A stretch of DNA of 64,000 nt from Arenibacter sp. P308M17 (GCF_003426735.1 NZ_QVON01000003.1:124001-188000); one strand, 5' to 3'. Shown: positions 44,003-53,737, counted from the stretch's first letter. Numbers and translations: made by a program. The notes: generated by a model from the letters alone, not told the origin.

Positions 44003-46147
44003 ATGTGTCTTCAAAATTATTTTAGCTTACTCAAAACCTTTTGGCCAACTACGGTGGCTTCTGCATTGTTGCTAACATACTTCTCCTGTTGTGAAATAGG
44101 GTCCAAATCGGCCGTAGAAGATGAACTCCATACCCCACAAACAGAGCTAATCCGTCTTGGTACACACTATGAGTTTCCTTTTGGGGGCATGTCTACCCGT
44201 CCCGAATGGATTCCAAAGGGCGAAGCTGATTGGCGTAAGGATATTGCGAAGATTAAGGAAACCGGACTCAACAGTATCCGTATCCGTATAGGCATGGATT
44301 CAGATCTGGATGAGGTGGCATCCCTACTTGATATTATTCATGAAAATGGACTTACGGTAATCTTTGGTTTTGCCACTTTTTATGTCAATGATGATTTTGT
44401 AGAAGCGTATCCGGACTCCAAAATTATAGGTAACGATGGGTCTGTTTGCCCTATCGACAAATATGACCTAAGATGGCAAAGGGCATGCATAGACCATCCC
44501 GAATATTTGAGGCAACGAAATAAAATAATAGAAGATTGCGTTATCAGATTTCAAAACCACCCCTCCATTGTGGTATGGGATATACACAACGAACCATCCT
44601 TGGGACCCTTGGAGGACCCTTGTTTTTGCAACAATTCATTGGACAAATACAGAACAGCGTTAAGAAAAGAATTCCAAGTACTGGAACATCTCAATAATGC
44701 ATTCCGCACAAGCTTCAAAGATTTTGATAGTATTCGGCCGCCTTCGGTAAAAACGGATGAAAACGAGAAATTTTATTTTCACTGGAGGGCATATATGGCA
44801 AGTGATCTCAATAGTTTCTTATTGGAAGGTAGGGATATCGTCTCCAGGTACCTTCCCGATGCCCTGATAACCCACAATGTTACCGGTTTTATGGACCTAA
44901 GATCCAAAGGGCAGGATTGGTGGTTGCTAAATGATTATAATTTATTGACCATGAGTAGGTACTTGGGGGTAAACGAACATTCTGTGGGAGCAAGTATGAG
45001 CTACGAAATACTGAAGGCAATGAACCCGGAAAGGCCCTCATGGGTCACTGAATTTCAAGGTGGCCCTTTTCCACCTCCGGGACCATTGACTTTGTATAGT
45101 GGAAGGGAAGTGAAGATTGGGCTGAACAGTGTCTTGGCCCATGGTCATAAAGGTTTGTATTTCTACCGATGGGAACCCCTGTTGAACAAGGCAGAACCCA
45201 TGGTCAATGGAATGGTGGAACCAGATGGGTATGATACAGATCGAAGGCTAGGATTAAAAGAAGCCATTTCGGACTTACGCCCAGATATGGATTTAATAGC
45301 CCGGGCAAAATCCATAAAACCCTCTGTAGGGATCTATATGTCCAGAAACCAGGTCTTGCGATCCGGAAATGGCGATTTAGAATCTGCTTCACAGGGTGCC
45401 TATCAACTCCTGAGCGATCTTGGGTACGAAGCCGGCTTTATAGTTCACGGAACTAAAGGACTGGATGAATACAATACAGTAGTGTTTCCATATATTACGG
45501 ACTTGTCCGATCAAGAATTGCAGGATATAGAAACCTATATTGAACAAGGTGGCTCGGCCATTATTGATTTGCCCTCGGAAGATCCGGAAACTATTGATAG
45601 ATTTTCCGAAAAATTTGGATTGAAAACCAACAATTCTGAAAAACTCACCTATCTCATTCAACATGGGTGGAGTTTGCGTGGAACAGGAAAGGGATTGGGT
45701 TTTTCCAAAAATGAATTTGGAGGGTACAGCTTCAATGGACGACTATTCTTGGAGGAAAAAGACGCTGTTTTGACCTATGATGACAATGGAAAAACGGCTT
45801 TAGCCTTGCCTTCCGCCTACCAAGGACGGCTAATGTTGGCAGGTTGTAGATTATTTTCAAGCTATGGCCTGTCCATGCACCATAAAACGAGACAATTGGC
45901 CGGATCCTTTCTTTCAAGTTTTGTCGAGGCGGACATAGTACTGAAAGGTGCGGATAAAGAATTCCGTCCTTATCTTGAAACAAGGGTATTGGAAGATTCA
46001 GAATCCGGACAGGGGGTCCTATTTGTAATCAACCGCTCCCCTTTCAGGCCTTATTCATTAACGGCATCGGTAAAAGGTTTTAAAACAGTACAAATAGAAG
46101 TGGCCCCCTATGATGTTTCCAGGGTGCGGCTTACAAAATTAGAATGA
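44003..46147 (+). CDS. GH42-like beta-glycosidase, lipoprotein
   Basis: The ATG at 44003 gives a 714-residue lipoprotein precursor (MCLQNYFSLL... YFSCC), better than the GTG at 43961. The clan GH-A (beta/alpha)8 barrel shows the acid/base region VVWDIHNEPS (E211 of the long form) and the nucleophile region WVTEFQGGPF (E364 of the long form). The middle part has a trimerisation-like flavodoxin-type domain (SVGIYMSRNQVLRSG, then GGSAIIDLPSEDPET), and a C-terminal beta domain follows. This is typical of GH42 beta-galactosidases, though other substrates are possible. It is exposed at the cell surface or periplasm and may act on sulfated galactans after desulfation. Confidence 0.82.
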   Translation: MCLQNYFSLLKTFWPTTVASALLLTYFSCCEIGSKSAVEDELHTPQTELIRLGTHYEFPFGGMSTRPEWIPKGEADWRKDIAKIKETGLNSIRIRIGMDSDLDEVASLLDIIHENGLTVIFGFATFYVNDDFVEAYPDSKIIGNDGSVCPIDKYDLRWQRACIDHPEYLRQRNKIIEDCVIRFQNHPSIVVWDIHNEPSLGPLEDPCFCNNSLDKYRTALRKEFQVLEHLNNAFRTSFKDFDSIRPPSVKTDENEKFYFHWRAYMASDLNSFLLEGRDIVSRYLPDALITHNVTGFMDLRSKGQDWWLLNDYNLLTMSRYLGVNEHSVGASMSYEILKAMNPERPSWVTEFQGGPFPPPGPLTLYSGREVKIGLNSVLAHGHKGLYFYRWEPLLNKAEPMVNGMVEPDGYDTDRRLGLKEAISDLRPDMDLIARAKSIKPSVGIYMSRNQVLRSGNGDLESASQGAYQLLSDLGYEAGFIVHGTKGLDEYNTVVFPYITDLSDQELQDIETYIEQGGSAIIDLPSEDPETIDRFSEKFGLKTNNSEKLTYLIQHGWSLRGTGKGLGFSKNEFGGYSFNGRLFLEEKDAVLTYDDNGKTALALPSAYQGRLMLAGCRLFSSYGLSMHHKTRQLAGSFLSSFVEADIVLKGADKEFRPYLETRVLEDSESGQGVLFVINRSPFRPYSLTASVKGFKTVQIEVAPYDVSRVRLTKLE

Positions 46148-46188
46148 TCATATGCAATGACCCCCGAGGTATTTAAACTCCATGAAAA

Positions 46189-47538
46189 TCAGGGTCCCAT
46201 CATATTCTTAAATGCTGCCAAGGGACAAGTAAGGGTAGTCATGTACAGCGGGTTTTGTGTATGCCCGGAAGGATGAAAACATTCAAAGGGCGCTCCGTAT
46301 TCCGGTCCCTTTCTAAAATCGTTCTCCCTTAAATCTTCCACATACTCCTTGGCCAGTTGCTGGGCCAATTTAAAATTGGTTTTGGCTATGGCATAGCAGA
46401 CCCATCCCGTTGGTGTCCCCCAATAAGCGCCATTCTGGTAGGTGTTTTTCTTTGCCAGAGAAAATTCCCATGCAGTGGAATCGCTAAAATCATCTGTAGT
46501 TAGTATGTGTCTTATGTTGCCCTTATAGGACAAATGGCCATTTTCATAGGCTTGGGATAGAAACCTACTTGTTTTTTTGGTCTTCTCTTCGCTCAAGATA
46601 CCGTAATAAATTGCCAGGGCCGTTGACCATACGTCTGCCTGATTTCCTTTCCCGGTCGATGCTTTAAGCATGCCCCTATCATCCATAAACAATAGCGGTA
46701 TGGCATCTTTGATCTTGGCGGCTATCAAGCTGTATTTTTGTGCTTTAACTTCATTGTTTAGTTTCCCGAATACATCCGCAAGCTGTAAGGCCGCCTTATA
46801 TTTGAGTATGGACGGATAACAAAGATCTCCCGTTATAGTCATTACATCCCTAAATCCAAAATCTATGCCCCTAAAATGGTCCGTGGTTGTAACTATATGG
46901 TCGGTTAATCTTGCTGGTGGCACATTAAAAGCAATTTCTAGTCGGTCTATAAGGGTCATCCCATTAATTTCCTTATCCAAAATACTCACATCGGCAGTGG
47001 TCTCCACATAATAATGTGCCATATGGACAAAGAAAAACTGATCCCCATAAGGTGGGGTCCTACCGAACTCTGGAGTTCCCTGATCCTCGTAACTGTAGGT
47101 GCCAGGAAAGTATATAGGCAGACTGTCGTCCATACGAATATGATCCGCAATGGCGCCAAAGGGAACCAAAGCCCCATTTTTGGTAATCCAAGTACTATTG
47201 GCTTGGGTAGAGGCGGTCAATATTAACATATCCCTCTGCTCATGGGAAGAAACAAATCCGGTTTCCAAAGACATGGCATAATCACGTATCCAAAAAGCAG
47301 GATAACTTCCCCTTCCCCCAGGTTTTATAAGTGCCATTCCCGTATTGTTGGTACCCATCCCGTCCGCCACATGCTGTCCAGGAAAAATTCGGGAACTATC
47401 AATTATTGTTGCAGTAAGTGCTTCCAAAAAGCGATAATCCCCACTACTCAAAATAGGGTCTTGTACCATACTATTGGATTGCCCGTTACCTAACGACATT
47501 AAAGCCAAGGCGAAAATGGCTAATATTGATTTCTTCAT
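46189..47538 (-). CDS. Secreted six-hairpin glycosidase
   Basis: The 449-residue protein has a signal peptide (cleavage near GNGQ, about 20). It is built from helical repeats of an (alpha/alpha)6 toroid: PAFWIRDYAMSLETGF, DRLEIAFNVPPARL, GLMTITGDLCYPSILKYKAAL-like segments, and WGTPTGWVCYAIAKTNFKLAQQL. The RDY after the FWI strand and the C-terminal EYGAPFECFHPSG look like catalytic or substrate loops. It resembles six-hairpin glycosidases (GH63, GH78 and related), but the exact family is not assigned. It ends convergently with the GH42-like gene 41 bp away. Confidence 0.7.
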   Translation of the reverse strand: MKKSILAIFALALMSLGNGQSNSMVQDPILSSGDYRFLEALTATIIDSSRIFPGQHVADGMGTNNTGMALIKPGGRGSYPAFWIRDYAMSLETGFVSSHEQRDMLILTASTQANSTWITKNGALVPFGAIADHIRMDDSLPIYFPGTYSYEDQGTPEFGRTPPYGDQFFFVHMAHYYVETTADVSILDKEINGMTLIDRLEIAFNVPPARLTDHIVTTTDHFRGIDFGFRDVMTITGDLCYPSILKYKAALQLADVFGKLNNEVKAQKYSLIAAKIKDAIPLLFMDDRGMLKASTGKGNQADVWSTALAIYYGILSEEKTKKTSRFLSQAYENGHLSYKGNIRHILTTDDFSDSTAWEFSLAKKNTYQNGAYWGTPTGWVCYAIAKTNFKLAQQLAKEYVEDLRENDFRKGPEYGAPFECFHPSGHTQNPLYMTTLTCPLAAFKNMMGP

Positions 47539-47701
47539 AAAATGGATTAATAATTAACGGCAAAATGAACAACACCATTTTAACCGCTCAAAATAGAACC
47601 TACATCCGATCCTGTAAAGTAATTGGACCTTCCTATCTCCCTATTGCATTATAGGAGCAAATACTTCCATGTCAGCAACAGGGTTGTTGTTTTCCATTAA
47701 T

Positions 47702-47776
47702 GAATTCATCTTGACTTTTTCTATTAGCTGCAAAAGCATAACTTTTAGGTTGCAAACAAAAAATCAAGATGAGTTC
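47702..47776. mobile_element. 75-bp MITE-like element related to 33430-33590
   Basis: The ends GAATTCATCTTGA and TCAAGATGAGTTC are inverted at 12 of 13 positions, and AAT occurs on both sides. The outermost bases (TAATGA-TCAT and ATGAGTTCAATAT) are shared with the element at 33430-33590. The interior has GCAAAAG-CATAA-CTTTT with GGTTGC. It lies between the glycosidase and ppnP genes and has no coding capacity. Confidence 0.6.
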
Positions 47777-47819
47777 AATATCCCCTCATACGAAAAGGAT
47801 AATCAGATATTCCTAAAAA

Positions 47820-48101
47820 CTATTCGTATTGGCACAAATAGGAGGTTTGCCCTACCGACTTCACCTTGAAGGAACTCTGGGCGTCTACCTTAAAAGAAGA
47901 ACCTGCCTTAAAAGATTGCCATTCGGATTCCCCCGGTAACAAAGCAATTAGCTCCCCTTCCACCACTATCATGTTTTCCTTGGAAGAGGTACCAAATTCA
48001 TACTCCCCTGGTTCCATCACCCCTATGGTCGATTTTCCATTGGCCGAGATATACCCCAAGGATTTTACGGTTCCATCAAAATATTCGTTGCTCAAGATCA
48101 T
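47820..48101 (-). CDS. ppnP: Pyrimidine/purine nucleoside phosphorylase PpnP
   Basis: The 93-residue protein matches the PpnP (DUF1255, YaiE) family in length and sequence: NEYFDGTVKSLGYISANGKSTIGVMEPGEYEF and EGELIALLPGESEWQSFKAGSSF, ending in YLCQYE. It is a one-domain cupin that cleaves ribonucleosides with phosphate. A clear TATATTTG promoter box lies 26 bp upstream, and it is a single-gene unit. It is a housekeeping-type nucleotide salvage gene and not part of the glycan cluster. Confidence 0.92.
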   Translation of the reverse strand: MILSNEYFDGTVKSLGYISANGKSTIGVMEPGEYEFGTSSKENMIVVEGELIALLPGESEWQSFKAGSSFKVDAQSSFKVKSVGQTSYLCQYE

Positions 48102-48126
48102 ATATTTTCTTTTATTGGATAGGACA

Positions 48127-48134
48127 CAAATATA
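48127..48134 (-). promoter_or_regulatory. Bacteroidota -7 box (TATATTTG) of ppnP
   Basis: On the minus strand this reads TATATTTG, matching TAnnTTTG, 26 nt before the ppnP start codon. No clear TTTG -33 box is seen at standard spacing. Confidence 0.45.
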
Positions 48135-48277
48135 AAAAAAGGAAATTCGGAATTTTCATTATCATCATATTTTTAAATGTACTAACCCTCCTATTTACCC
48201 GGTCACCATTTGGTTTACAAGGGAATGGTTTTTAACAACTTTGGAGTATCTTTAGGTAATCTTTATTTGTAGTAAAA

Positions 48278-48985
48278 ATGAGAACAATTATTTTCCTATT
48301 GGTGCTAATTTCATGGGAAGCACGAACCCAAGATCCGATGGCCGAACCTAACGATTATTTAAAGGAAATCAAAGAAAAGCTAAAAATAGAATGGCCCAAT
48401 AACCGGACGATCAATCTAGTATTCCATGGGCATTCGGTTCCCGCCGGCTATTTTAAGACCCCCATCGTAAACACTTTGGATGCCTACCCTTTTCTAGTAC
48501 TAAAAGAAATAAAGGAACACTACCCCAATGCCGTAATCAACATTATAAACACCTCTATTGGGGGAGAGAATTCTGTTAGCGGCGCGGAACGATTTGAGGC
48601 CGAGGTCCTCGTACATAAGCCTGATGTACTTTTCTTGGATTATGCCCTTAATGATGCGGGAATTGGTCTTGAAAGGTCCAAGGAAGCATGGCGTTCCATG
48701 ATCGGAAAGGCCTTGGACCAAAAAATTAAAGTAATCCTCCTGACCCCTTCCCCGGACCAACGGATAGACATTATGGAAACAGATAATGTATTGGGGCAGC
48801 ACCAAAAACAGATCCGGCAATTGGCCATGGAAAATGGGGTTGGACTTGTGGATAGCTACACCTTATTTCAAGAAAAAGCGCTTTCAGGCGATAGCATTTC
48901 GAAATATATGTCCCAAGTGAACCATCCCAATAAGGAAGGCCACAAGCTCATTGCCGATGAAATACTTACCTATTTTCAGGAATGA
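48278..48985 (+). CDS. Secreted SGNH/GDSL hydrolase
   Basis: The 235-residue protein has a signal peptide (MRTIIFLLVLISWEARTQDP). The block I motif is HGHSVPAGYF (catalytic Ser53), block II GGENSVSG, block III LNDAG and block V VNHPNKEGHK (catalytic His). Such enzymes remove acetyl or other acyl groups from carbohydrates. With sulfatases and glycosidases nearby, a carbohydrate esterase role is likely. The block I GHS rather than GDS and the N before the catalytic H are variants within the superfamily. It is 7 bp upstream of the second ThuA gene and probably cotranscribed. Confidence 0.85.
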   Translation: MRTIIFLLVLISWEARTQDPMAEPNDYLKEIKEKLKIEWPNNRTINLVFHGHSVPAGYFKTPIVNTLDAYPFLVLKEIKEHYPNAVINIINTSIGGENSVSGAERFEAEVLVHKPDVLFLDYALNDAGIGLERSKEAWRSMIGKALDQKIKVILLTPSPDQRIDIMETDNVLGQHQKQIRQLAMENGVGLVDSYTLFQEKALSGDSISKYMSQVNHPNKEGHKLIADEILTYFQE

Positions 48986-48992
48986 ACGGAAC

Positions 48993-49862
48993 ATGGGAAC
49001 AAATACCTCGGGAATGAGAGTCAGGGAAATTTTAATTTGGGGTATCTTTTTTTGTATTAGCTTATCCTGTAGGGCCAACGGGACCTGTACCTTTAAAGTG
49101 CTTGCGTTCTACACCGCCAAAAATGACGCTGCCCACATCAGTTTTGTTGGAGAGGCCAATACATGGTTTTCCAAAATGGGGCGCAAATTTAATTTTTGTT
49201 ACGAAGCCACCGATAATTGGAGCCTTTTAAACCAGGAATACCTTTCAGCCTATCAGGTCGTAATATTTCTAGATACCCGCCCGGAAAATCCCTTGCAAAG
49301 GTCGGCCTTTGAAAAGTATATGAAGAATGGTGGCGGTTGGTTGGGATTCCATTTTTCAGCTTTTGCGTTGTCCCCTTCCTCCTATCCGAACAACTGGGAT
49401 TGGTACCAAAATTCGTTTTTGGCCTGTGGGGTATATTCTGGCAATACCTGGAGACCTACGGCCGCAACTCTTAAAGTGGAAAACAGGGACCATCCCATTA
49501 CCCGAAAATTTCCTAAAAAAATAAAATCGACCCCAAATGAATGGTACAAATGGGAAAAAGACCTTCGGACCAATCCGGACATTGAAATACTTTTATCGGT
49601 CCATCCTAAAAGTTTTCCTTTGGGAACAGGACCGAAACCCCATGAAATATGGCATTGCGGATACTATCCCGTAGTATGGACCAATAAAAAGTATAGAATG
49701 GTGTACTTTAACATGGGACACAACGATATTGATTACGAAAACGGAACCCACAAAGAGCTTTCCTTTACCTTTGGCAAAGAGGATCAGAACAGACTAATAG
49801 TGAATGCCCTATTGTGGGCGGGAAAAAATGAAGGCAAGAGACAACCACATCAACTAAAATGA
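48993..49862 (+). CDS. ThuA-domain protein (2)
   Basis: The ATG at 48993 (290 residues) is used because the longer frame at 48951 overlaps the esterase gene. Another ATG at 49014 begins right before the hydrophobic export segment (REILIWGIFFCISLSC). The ThuA core has FKVLAFYTAKNDAAHISFV, YQVVIFLDTRPEN, NGGGWLGFHFSAF and KYRMVYFNMGHNDIDYEN. It shows no close resemblance to the first ThuA protein beyond the family core. It follows the SGNH esterase gene, and both probably belong to one export-bound glycan-processing unit. Confidence 0.85.
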   Translation: MGTNTSGMRVREILIWGIFFCISLSCRANGTCTFKVLAFYTAKNDAAHISFVGEANTWFSKMGRKFNFCYEATDNWSLLNQEYLSAYQVVIFLDTRPENPLQRSAFEKYMKNGGGWLGFHFSAFALSPSSYPNNWDWYQNSFLACGVYSGNTWRPTAATLKVENRDHPITRKFPKKIKSTPNEWYKWEKDLRTNPDIEILLSVHPKSFPLGTGPKPHEIWHCGYYPVVWTNKKYRMVYFNMGHNDIDYENGTHKELSFTFGKEDQNRLIVNALLWAGKNEGKRQPHQLK

Positions 49863-49908
49863 TTGTTTTTTCCAACAGGTGAAAAAGTATATTTGTAAAA
49901 AAACCATT

Positions 49909-50364
49909 ATGGGATTTTATCAATTTAAAAAAACACAGGAAATCAATGCCGGTCTGGACGAGGTTTGGGAGTTTATTTCCGACCCTTCCAATCTAAAAAG
50001 AATAACCCCGGATTATATGGGCTTTGATATCACTTCAAAAGATATACCTTCCAAGATGTATGCCGGAATGATTATCAGCTATAAAGTTTCGCCCTTGTTC
50101 GGAATTAAGACAACATGGGTTACCGAAATTACGCACCTAAAGGAAAATTGCTACTTTGTTGACGAACAAAGAATTGGACCCTATAAGATCTGGCATCACC
50201 AACATATGGTCCAGGCTATCGAAAAGGGGACCTTAATGACAGATATAGTAAGCTACCAACCGCCTTTGGGCCTTTTGGGAAATGGGGCCAATTCCCTATT
50301 TATCAAAGGAAAGCTCAATGAAATATTCCATTATAGGACCAAGGCTTTGAACGAAATATTTTAA
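49909..50364 (+). CDS. SRPBCC/START-like small protein
   Basis: The start at 49909 (MGFYQFKKTQEINAGLDEVW) gives 151 residues and is preferred to a GTG at 49879. The sequence has the SRPBCC pattern INAGLDEVWEFISDPSNLKRITPDYM followed by RIGPYKIWHHQHMVQ, typical of cyclase/dehydrase-like ligand-binding folds. It has no signal peptide. A role in binding or modifying a hydrophobic ligand is inferred. It lies 46 bp after the second ThuA gene on the same strand. Confidence 0.8.
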   Translation: MGFYQFKKTQEINAGLDEVWEFISDPSNLKRITPDYMGFDITSKDIPSKMYAGMIISYKVSPLFGIKTTWVTEITHLKENCYFVDEQRIGPYKIWHHQHMVQAIEKGTLMTDIVSYQPPLGLLGNGANSLFIKGKLNEIFHYRTKALNEIF

Positions 50365-50457
50365 AGGGTGTATATCAATTCTATGGTGAATAAATCGTAG
50401 TTAAGATGGGTTCAAATTTTGATTTTCATAAGTATCACTTTTTTAAGAAGTAAATAA

Positions 50458-51081
50458 ATGAATGGAAAGTCTACAATAACAATCCAAGATGGCAAAGTAG
50501 GAATGATCGGTTACGGTATGTTATCCTCTTTGGAGAGTATTGAGGAAATTTTGGGGAGAAAATACCAGGATACTATTTATTGCATACATCTTAAAGGCCT
50601 GCAGCGCGCTTGGAATTTTGTTGCCCCCAATAACGACCCGAATTTTCCTGCAGAATATATAAAATATGAATCCCTTTGTCTTAAAAATAACGGCGCCATA
50701 CCTTACGAAAATTCTATTTTTCTGAATATTATTGAAAATAAGGATATACGATTAAACTGTATATTGTATTTTGTAACCCATGAGGAATTGGTATTGTTCG
50801 ATGAATTTGAATTTGGGTATAAAAGAATGGATGTAACCGATCGCGTGGAAGAATACCATTTTGAAAACGGTAAAGTCTATGCTTACAAGGCACTTCCGGC
50901 ATATGAATATGACGTCATTTATGACGAGGACAAGAGCATTATAGAAAAAAGTTATTTAGATTTAGTTTTGGCATTCTATGATAACATGGGAAATGAACAC
51001 AGACTGGAATTTGAACAATCCACAATCCCCCATGATCCCAGGTTGGTAGCACCTGTAATACATAATAAGGCAGGGGAGTAA
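50458..51081 (+). CDS. Gamma-glutamylcyclotransferase-like protein
   Basis: The 207-residue cytoplasmic protein has GMIGYGMLSSLESIEEILGRKY, which resembles the YGTL-type dinucleotide/glutamyl-binding loop of the GGCT fold. The downstream IPYENSIFLNIIENKD, HEELVLFDEFEFGY and KVYAYKALPAYEYD segments fit the beta-barrel of that fold. A C-terminal extension (IEKSYLDLVLAFYDN) is unusual. The reaction is unknown. It is separate from neighbours (93-bp gap) and is followed by the convergent membrane protein. Confidence 0.55.
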   Translation: MNGKSTITIQDGKVGMIGYGMLSSLESIEEILGRKYQDTIYCIHLKGLQRAWNFVAPNNDPNFPAEYIKYESLCLKNNGAIPYENSIFLNIIENKDIRLNCILYFVTHEELVLFDEFEFGYKRMDVTDRVEEYHFENGKVYAYKALPAYEYDVIYDEDKSIIEKSYLDLVLAFYDNMGNEHRLEFEQSTIPHDPRLVAPVIHNKAGE

Positions 51082-51101
51082 TCCAATACGGTTTGGCTAC
51101 A

Positions 51102-52328
51102 TCAATCTTTCCTCAAATCTCCCGTATTTCTTTTTAAAAAATCAACAAACAAAAAGTGTCCTGACATAATCAAAAGAAGCATAAATAAATACTCATTAAA
51201 AAAATTATCCTTGGAAGGAAAGCTAGGGACATACAACTTAAAGGCCAATAGATAATTTACCACGCATAGTATCATAAAGGACAAGCTATATCGCCAGTTC
51301 CTAAGGCAACCCAAATAAAGACCGGGCTTCATTAAAAGTGCCAATTCCTTTCCCAACAATTGCCCGGCCAAAGGCCATAAAAAAATGAGTGGCAAGGCAA
51401 ATAATCTGGTTTCCCTGGCCAAGGTAGCTACCATTACAATGGGTGTATTAATAGCCACTGCCAGTAGAAACGCCCGGACGTATTTTTTTTCCAATGCAGA
51501 AAATATCCAGGACTTTTTGCCCATATAAAGAAAATATAGGCTAGGACCCAAGACCAGGAAAAATGACACTACGGATTCTACGGCACTGGCATAAGTGCCA
51601 AAATTCTGAAAATAACAGCTCAGCCTATTCGTGGCCACCTCCGACGTTTCGTTCCAAATACCGCTGGCCCAAATAAATATCCCCAAATAAATAACGTACA
51701 AGGGAAGTGGCAGAAAGAGTAGGAATAATTTTTTCTTGACCAATGATGTTGTCTTATTGATGGTTTTGAAACTGAGGCCCGAAAAAATAATGACCAACCC
51801 GGGCAGTAGAAAAACAGTGCTTTCCCTAGCTATAGTGGCCATTAAAAATAAGGGGACATAGTTCCTCCACTTTTCTTGGATCAAAGCAAGAATACCGAGC
51901 ATAATCAAACAATATTGTAAAGGCTCATCATAACTAAATACAGGGGGGAAAAAAGCGAATAGAATGGAAAATGTCAGAAAATAAGCCACTTGGTTAAATA
52001 GGGCCTGACCCCTTGTTGCCCGAAGCCTTAATGAAATTTTATAGATCAATAATCCACTTATAAACAGCAACAACAGATTTACCAGTACAAAGGACTCCCC
52101 TAGCGTAATTCCAAAAATGCCTGAGGACCCCTCAATTAACAAAGATGTTAATGGGCGTCTCGCAAAGGGTGCAAATTCCTGATGGTATCTAATTTGGGAG
52201 GCCAAAAAAACATGGGACAGTTTAGTGTTGTTTTCATTCAACATACTATCCGATATAGGCAGCATATGAATGCCGTATATCAACATAACAAACAGAAAAC
52301 TAACAATATACTGTAAATAGCCTTTCAT
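51102..52328 (-). CDS. Polytopic membrane protein of unknown function
   Basis: The ATG at 52328 (MKGYLQYIVSFLFVMLIYG) gives 408 residues and is a more natural start than 52364. There are about ten hydrophobic segments, for example ILFAFFPPVFSYDEPL and AFLLAVAINTPIVMVATLARET. Conserved aspartate-glutamate pairs lie in the first external loop region. The layout resembles integral-membrane glycosyltransferases or dolichyl-type mannosyltransferase relatives, but no signature was recognised. It is a single gene, convergent with the GGCT-like gene. Confidence 0.65.
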   Translation of the reverse strand: MKGYLQYIVSFLFVMLIYGIHMLPISDSMLNENNTKLSHVFLASQIRYHQEFAPFARRPLTSLLIEGSSGIFGITLGESFVLVNLLLLFISGLLIYKISLRLRATRGQALFNQVAYFLTFSILFAFFPPVFSYDEPLQYCLIMLGILALIQEKWRNYVPLFLMATIARESTVFLLPGLVIIFSGLSFKTINKTTSLVKKKLFLLFLPLPLYVIYLGIFIWASGIWNETSEVATNRLSCYFQNFGTYASAVESVVSFFLVLGPSLYFLYMGKKSWIFSALEKKYVRAFLLAVAINTPIVMVATLARETRLFALPLIFLWPLAGQLLGKELALLMKPGLYLGCLRNWRYSLSFMILCVVNYLLAFKLYVPSFPSKDNFFNEYLFMLLLIMSGHFLFVDFLKRNTGDLRKD

Positions 52329-52552
52329 AACATCCTTACCAATGATAGGCCTAAAAGTAAACAAAACATTAGTTGGTTGTTATGTAGCAAAATATTTATT
52401 CCCTTCAGAAAAAGCAGTAGTTTCCTAGGGCGGTTAAATTTTACTTTGTATACCCTATTTTAGTAGCCCCAAGTCTTGTTCTTTTTATCATAGAACAGTG
52501 CTAAGGGTAGGAAAATTGGTGTACAAGGATTCTACCTAAAGCAGTATATCGT

Positions 52553-53737
52553 CTAAGCCAGAGACTCGAAAGCCAACCATGCCATTAATCCCCCTCCTAT
52601 TTCCAAAGCCGATTCGTCTATGTTAAAAGTGGGGGTATGTAAGCCCGATGTAATTCCCTTTTCCATATTGCCAACACCCAACAAATAAAAACAAGCCGGG
52701 TTTTGTTGTGAATAATAGGCAAAATCCTCCGCGGCCATCCAAAGATCCAAGTCAACCACATTATCAGATCCAAGATATGCTATTGCCCCTTTTTTCATTG
52801 CATTCGTCAATTCAGGGTTATTCTTTAAATGCGGATATCCTCTTGGTATATTTATTGTGCATTCCGCACCCATACCTTCTACAATGGATGTTACCATCTT
52901 GCTAAGCTTTTCTATAGCCTCTGTCCTCCATGCCTCATTATAGGTCCTAAAAGTACCCTCAATAACCACCCTGTCCGGGATAACATTATTAGCCCCATCC
53001 CCTATAATGCGTCCAAAGGACAATACACTTGGTGTCTTGGGCGATGCCATTCTACTCACCACTTGCTGGGCCGCCACAATTACATGCGATGCAATAAGAA
53101 TAGGGTCTATACATTCTTCCGGCACTGCGGCATGCCCCCCTTTTCCTATGATGGAGATATAAATCTCATCCATACTGGCCATAAACAGACCAGATCTAAA
53201 ACCCACCTTGCCTACAGCAAGTTTTGGCATTACATGTTGTCCCAAATGAGGTATTGACCCCAAATCCTTATATGAATTCTCTTTCATTACCAAAGTGGCC
53301 CCACCCGGCATAATTTCCTCCCCAGGTTGAAACAACAACTTTACCGTTCCCGAAAACTCTTTCCTGAGCTCCCATAGAATTTTGGCGGTCAACAAGAGAG
53401 AGGTCATATGAACATCATGGCCACAGGCGTGCATGACCCCTTTATTTTGGGAGGCATATTCCACCACATTTTCCTCTTGAATGGGAAGGGCATCCATATC
53501 CGCCCTTAAAAGGATGGTCTTGCCAGAGTCTTCTCCTTTTATAGTAGCTATTAAACCCGTTTTGGCAACAACTTCTATTTCCGTAATCCCAATATCCATA
53601 AGTTGTTGTCTTACATAGGCACAGGTATGGTGTTCTTTAAAGGAAAGCTCTGGGTGTTGGTGCAAATGTCTTCTAACCCTAATAAATTGAGGAGAATGTG
53701 CTTGTGCCAATTGTTTTATCTTGTTCTTGGTATTCAT
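52553..53737 (-). CDS. M20-family amidohydrolase
   Basis: The start at 53737 (MNTKNKIKQLAQAHSPQF) gives 394 residues and drops the unlikely extension. The catalytic motifs are RRHLHQHPELSFKE, MHACGHDVHMTSLL (zinc ligands), FQPGEEIMPGGATLV and AAEDFAYY. This is the M20D group of N-acyl-amino-acid or IAA-amino-acid hydrolases. It has no signal peptide and acts in the cytoplasm. It follows apbE by 95 bp on the same strand and might be the last gene of the DUF1501-cytochrome operon. Confidence 0.9.
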   Translation of the reverse strand: MNTKNKIKQLAQAHSPQFIRVRRHLHQHPELSFKEHHTCAYVRQQLMDIGITEIEVVAKTGLIATIKGEDSGKTILLRADMDALPIQEENVVEYASQNKGVMHACGHDVHMTSLLLTAKILWELRKEFSGTVKLLFQPGEEIMPGGATLVMKENSYKDLGSIPHLGQHVMPKLAVGKVGFRSGLFMASMDEIYISIIGKGGHAAVPEECIDPILIASHVIVAAQQVVSRMASPKTPSVLSFGRIIGDGANNVIPDRVVIEGTFRTYNEAWRTEAIEKLSKMVTSIVEGMGAECTINIPRGYPHLKNNPELTNAMKKGAIAYLGSDNVVDLDLWMAAEDFAYYSQQNPACFYLLGVGNMEKGITSGLHTPTFNIDESALEIGGGLMAWLAFESLA

